From contig NZ_JAIXTJ010000021.1 of the NCBI RefSeq assembly GCF_027483985.1, positions 29,447 through 93,446 of the forward strand: a stretch of DNA of 64,000 nucleotides, written 5' to 3'. Positions 61,285 through 64,000 of the stretch are shown here, one piece after another. The position numbers and the translations under genes are program-made. The notes under the pieces were generated by a model that had not been told where the DNA came from, made no database searches, and worked only from the letters and a program-made list of their open reading frames with translations. The DNA is from Flavobacterium sp. Lineage in GTDB: Bacteria > Bacteroidota > Bacteroidia > Flavobacteriales > Flavobacteriaceae. Each line of letters opens with the position of its first letter. Within the stretch, counting starts at the first letter, position 1.

Positions 61285-61359
61285 CGGGGTGTAGCGTAGC
61301 CCGGTTATCGCGCCTGCTTTGGGAGCAGGAGGCCGCAGGTTCGAATCCTGCCACCCCGA
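61285..61359 (+). tRNA. tRNA-Pro (anticodon TGG)
   Basis: The acceptor stem CGGGGTG / CACCCCG (61285-61291, 61352-61358) is perfect; the anticodon arm CCTGC-TTTGGGA-GCAGG puts TGG in the anticodon; the T-arm has GCAGG-TTCGAAT-CCTGC. Discriminator A (61359); the CCA is not encoded. The anticodon reads CCN proline codons. Confidence 0.97.
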
Positions 61360-61360
61360 C

Positions 61361-61398
61361 AAAAGTCTTTTCATTTTTTTGAAGAGACTTTTTTCTTT
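61361..61398 (+). terminator. terminator after tRNA-Pro
   Basis: AAGTCTTTTC (61363-61372) / GAAGAGACTT (61381-61390), ten pairs including one G-T, then T-run. Confidence 0.75.
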
Positions 61399-61424
61399 TT
61401 TATACAGTTGTTTACAAGTATAAA

Positions 61425-61450
61425 AAAACCGAGATTAAACTCGGTTATGA
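61425..61450 (-). terminator. terminator after DUF2807 gene
   Basis: AACCGAG (61427-61433) / CTCGGTT (61440-61446), seven pairs, T-run on the minus strand, just past the stop codon. Confidence 0.7.
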
Positions 61451-61452
61451 TA

Positions 61453-62286
61453 TTATTTTGCTGGTTTTTTCTTTAAAACTGCACTATCTACAAATCGTTT
61501 TAAATTAATTTTTTGTTCACCATAAAGTTCAATTTCTGATTTTCCAGAAGCTTCTATCTCAATCTTTCTATCTGCTACTATACTTGCTTTGGTGTAGGAT
61601 TCGCAAAGGATTTCAACATTTTTTGAAGTCAGTTTCTTTCCGTCAAAAACAGCATTGTTATCTAATCTTATTTTTAAGTCGTCAACATCTCCTTCTACAA
61701 TAGCATCGGTTCTTTGATACATATCAAAAGTTAGTTTCTTTGAAGATATGAGCGCTTTTAACTTCGCATTTTTACTTAATGTGATATTTGACTGATCAGC
61801 TTTTGAATTCAATTCTATCTTTGATTTATCATCCATAACTAAAGTGAAATTCGTTGCTTTTGAATTAATGAATAATTTTGATTCATCATAACTTTTTAGT
61901 GTGATGTTTTCTACTTCAATATCAGCAAGTGCTGTTACACTTGATTCATTTCTTGTTATTATTGATTTAAAAGTATCGGTGTACGTTATTCTAACGCTTA
62001 ATTTTTTATAACCAAAAGCATTTTTTAACATAGATAGTTTTAGAGTCGAACCATTTAAGACAATATCAATAGCATCATGCAAATTGTCGTCTGCTTCAAT
62101 TTCTATTCCACATTCTGTTCCTTTAACTATAAAAACATCAACATTATCTAATACTTCAAGCGCTTCAAAGGGTTCAATTTTTTTAATTTCAGTAGTTACA
62201 ATTTTTGAACCTTTTACTTTTTCTTTCTTTTGAGCATACGAGAGTGTTGTAATTAGTAATAAGGTAAAGAAGATTATTTTTCTCAT
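61453..62286 (-). CDS. DUF2807 (head GIN) exported protein
   Basis: The 277-residue protein has a signal peptide (MRKIIFFTLLLITTLSYAQ) and a repetitive beta-helix region with IEPFEALEVLDNVDVFIVKGTECGIEIEADDNLHDAIDIVLNGSTLKLSM, the DUF2807 pattern. Repeats continue to about 260. Such proteins are periplasmic and are often near PspC genes; here the PspC gene lies on the other side of two genes. Function is unknown. Confidence 0.85.
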   Translation of the reverse strand: MRKIIFFTLLLITTLSYAQKKEKVKGSKIVTTEIKKIEPFEALEVLDNVDVFIVKGTECGIEIEADDNLHDAIDIVLNGSTLKLSMLKNAFGYKKLSVRITYTDTFKSIITRNESSVTALADIEVENITLKSYDESKLFINSKATNFTLVMDDKSKIELNSKADQSNITLSKNAKLKALISSKKLTFDMYQRTDAIVEGDVDDLKIRLDNNAVFDGKKLTSKNVEILCESYTKASIVADRKIEIEASGKSEIELYGEQKINLKRFVDSAVLKKKPAK

Positions 62287-62352
62287 TATGTATTTAATTT
62301 GTTGTCAAATTTATAAAAAGCAATGTTAATAGAATTATAAAATCTATCCTAT

Positions 62353-62805
62353 TTACTTCACGCGAACGCTCCATTCGAAATCCATTTCTGAAACTTGGTC
62401 GCCTTTTTCGTCAATTCCTATAGATTTTAGCCAAAGTGTTTGTCCTTCACCTGTTGCAATTGTTTTTTGGATCGCATCACCAATTAAATTACCATCATTG
62501 CACGTGAAAGTTATTCTTCCTTTAGCTTTTTTGGTAAAATTACCTTTATTGTTGGCTACAAGCATCGAAATGTTTTTCCCACTTTTCTTGATCTGATACA
62601 TAACCAAAGCACCTGTGGTTAGTTCTGCAGCCATGGCTTGAACCGCAAAATACATTGAATTAAACGGATTCTGATTAAACCATCGGTGTTTGACTGTTAC
62701 AACACATTTTTCAGGTGTAATTGATTTCGTTCTTACTCCAGACCAAAAAGCTGAGGGTAATTTAAAAAATAAAAAAGTATTCAATTTTGAAGGTGAAAAT
62801 TCCAT
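62353..62805 (-). CDS. DUF4442 hotdog-fold protein
   Basis: The 150-residue protein begins MEFSPSKLNTFLFFKLPSAFWSGVRTKSI and has KHRWFNQNPFNSMYFAVQAMAAELTTGALVM, the DUF4442 hotdog-thioesterase-like pattern with the Asn-Pro-Phe-Asn loop. The start is ATG at 62805; a longer frame begins 33 codons upstream in promoter-like sequence. It could be a thioesterase, but no catalytic residue is certain. Confidence 0.85.
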   Translation of the reverse strand: MEFSPSKLNTFLFFKLPSAFWSGVRTKSITPEKCVVTVKHRWFNQNPFNSMYFAVQAMAAELTTGALVMYQIKKSGKNISMLVANNKGNFTKKAKGRITFTCNDGNLIGDAIQKTIATGEGQTLWLKSIGIDEKGDQVSEMDFEWSVRVK

Positions 62806-62922
62806 GAAGTATTGATTTTGTTGTAAATATACAAAAAATACTATGCACTCATACAAAAACCTTAATGTTAATAAAATGTTAAATTTAAGTACTTTGTAAT
62901 GCATAATACCTTTTTTTAGTTG

Positions 62923-62930
62923 TATCTTTG
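62923..62930 (+). promoter_or_regulatory. -7 box before DUF4870 gene
   Basis: TATCTTTG, exact consensus, about 70 bases before the ATG at 63003. Confidence 0.5.
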
Positions 62931-63002
62931 TATAAGAAATTAATAAGCTATCTATAGTATTATCGAAATCAAGTTTTAATCATCATCAAAAATCAAAACA
63001 AA

Positions 63003-63458
63003 ATGACACCAGCTAACGAACGTACCCTTGCCTCAGTAACACATTTGAGTTCCTTTGCTCAATATGTTTTTCCTTTAGGGAATTTTATTGCTCCTATAAT
63101 TATATGGAGTGCTAAAAAAAATGACTCTGAATTTGTAGACCATAACGGAAAGCAAATATTAAATTTTCAATTAAGCATCTTTATGTATAGTTTACTTTTA
63201 GTTGCCATTGCATTACCTTTATTAATTTATGGTTTTGTTGATATCATCGGAACGAACTTGACCTTAAGTAATTTAGAAATTGAATTCAATAGTTTTAGAA
63301 ATCAAAAAATTACAACCTTCATCGGTATAGCAATTGTTGCCTTTGTATTTTTTATTTTCCTTAAAGTATTTGAAATCATTCTTATTATATATGCAGCAGT
63401 AAAGGCTTCTAATGGAGAGCAATATAAATATCCGCTTACAATACCATTCTTTAAATAA
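63003..63458 (+). CDS. DUF4870 membrane protein
   Basis: The 151-residue protein has three membrane segments (about 13-37, 56-82, 104-131) and the family opening LASVTHLSSFAQYVFPLGNFIAPIIIWSAKKNDSEFVDHNGKQILNFQLS. It is typical for DUF4870, which often accompanies PspC/PadR genes. Function is unknown. It leads the PadR-PspC set at the right end. Confidence 0.88.
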   Translation: MTPANERTLASVTHLSSFAQYVFPLGNFIAPIIIWSAKKNDSEFVDHNGKQILNFQLSIFMYSLLLVAIALPLLIYGFVDIIGTNLTLSNLEIEFNSFRNQKITTFIGIAIVAFVFFIFLKVFEIILIIYAAVKASNGEQYKYPLTIPFFK

Positions 63459-63478
63459 TAATCTAACACTGAACTTGT

Positions 63479-63580
63479 TTCAGTAAATCATCAAAAAAAA
63501 ATCATCAAAAATCATCACAATCTGAACTAAATTCAGATTAAATCAAAAAATGAACAGTTTAATCAAAAAAATCACAATCG
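63479..63580. repeat. AATCATCAAAAA word repeat
   Basis: Several AATCATCA words run in tandem (63485-63520), followed by AATCTGAA...TTCAGATT (63519-63541), a small inverted repeat, and further AATCAAAAAA words, between DUF4870 and PadR genes. Confidence 0.45.
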
Positions 63581-63584
63581 AATT

Positions 63585-63914
63585 ATGAACATTGAAAACA
63601 CAAAAGCCCAGATGCGAAAAGGTGTTTTAGAGTTCTGCATCTTATCTGTTTTAAAAGAGAAAGAAGCCTACACATCTGAAATACTAGACACTTTAAAAAA
63701 CGCAAAATTGCTTGTAGTAGAAGGAACCGTTTATCCGCTATTGACAAGATTAAAAAATGACGGTTTGCTCAACTATCGTTGGGAAGAATCAACATCAGGT
63801 CCGCCAAGAAAATACTATGAGTTGACCGAATTAGGAAAAACATTTTTAAACGAATTAAGCGGAACCTGGACCGAACTTTCAGACGCCGTAAACATCATAA
63901 CCAATCAAAAATAA
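63585..63914 (+). CDS. PadR family transcriptional regulator
   Basis: The 109-residue winged-helix protein has RKGVLEFCILSVLKEKEAYTSEILDTLKNAKLLVVEGTVYPLLTRLKNDGLLNYRWEESTSGPPRKYYELTELGKTFL, the PadR signature, and is of the short PadR-s2 type. It likely represses its own and the PspC-type gene that starts five bases after its stop. Confidence 0.93.
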   Translation: MNIENTKAQMRKGVLEFCILSVLKEKEAYTSEILDTLKNAKLLVVEGTVYPLLTRLKNDGLLNYRWEESTSGPPRKYYELTELGKTFLNELSGTWTELSDAVNIITNQK

Positions 63915-63919
63915 CAATC

Positions 63920-64000
63920 ATGAACAAAACAGTAAATATTAATATAGGTGGTTTATTTTTTCACATAGATGAAGATGCATACCAAAAGTTATCAAGATAT
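63920..64000 (+). CDS. PspC domain protein, first 27 codons
   Basis: The start MNKTVNINIGGLFFHIDEDA matches the head of Bacteroidota PspC-type proteins, which have a PspC domain and a C-terminal DUF2807-like part. It runs off the right edge. The PadR gene directly before it supports this. Confidence 0.7.
   Translation, partial: MNKTVNINIGGLFFHIDEDAYQKLSRY

Overview
The window is a stretch of low-GC chromosome from a Bacteroidota bacterium, almost certainly Flavobacterium or a very close relative (family Flavobacteriaceae). Three things point there. Genes start without Shine-Dalgarno sites and are preceded by the Bacteroidota -7 box TAnnTTTG. The gene content is typical: TonB-dependent receptor with carboxypeptidase-like plug, CCC-motif membrane protein, many short lipoproteins, and a Rho factor with an Asn/Gln/Pro-rich insert. 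Families such as TIGR02757 and DUF4293 occur in familiar neighbourhoods. There is one tRNA gene (tRNA-Pro, TGG) and no rRNA, transposase, prophage or CRISPR array. All family names were given by reading the protein sequences, without a database search.

Layout. 0-8 kb: start of uridine kinase, a carboxypeptidase-regulatory-like protein, TIGR02757, a large membrane protein, a LolD-type ATPase, GTP cyclohydrolase I and a set of small lipoprotein/membrane/stress-like proteins. 8.2-12.1 kb: serine biosynthesis (serA, serC) with a LuxC-like acyl-CoA reductase and a divergent dicluster ferredoxin. 12.1-18.8 kb: TonB receptor, secreted proteins, YchF. 18.9-25.1 kb: topoisomerase IV genes parE and parC, separated by a DUF1016/PD-(D/E)XK nuclease and a lipoprotein. 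25.2-37.1 kb: formate-THF ligase, TerC, MurQ, a ZIP transporter, RNA methyltransferases including RlmD. 37.2-42.4 kb is the accessory region: an LRR-Roc-COR-TIR protein whose first 55 residues look like the N-terminus of translation factor IF-2, then a Fic/DUF4172 protein with an array of palindromic operator-like sites, bracketed by a broken and an intact copy of the 5' end of a DUF1697 gene. 42.7-56 kb: OsmC, DUF1003, ornithine aminotransferase, Smr/DUF2027, cysteine desulfurase, an alpha-amylase lipoprotein, dihydrolipoyl dehydrogenase with an unusual structured leader, an MsbA-like exporter, TruA. 56-64 kb: a phosphodiesterase, a repeat-bounded cassette with a 68-residue membrane protein, Rho, TrxB, tRNA-Pro, a DUF2807 protein and the start of a DUF4870/PadR/PspC locus.

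The most distinctive observations are: (1) the IF2N-LRR-Roc-COR-TIR gene, a plausible immune/defence NADase or signalling protein; (2) the Fic locus with four TAATCACCGCA sites and a duplicated relic of its neighbour; (3) a palindromic duplication inside the DUF1016 nuclease reading frame; (4) the lpd leader, with a long stem at the predicted transcript start followed by two tandem 14-codon ORFs; (5) a dispersed bipartite repeat present three times, two copies flanking a small gene; (6) intergenic short-period tandem arrays of two types, heptamers (TAGTRAW, TTCAGTG) and octamers (GTTTANNN), at many loci.

Where a longer reading frame begins at TTG or GTG inside a predicted promoter, I moved the start to the first ATG after the promoter and say so in the entry.
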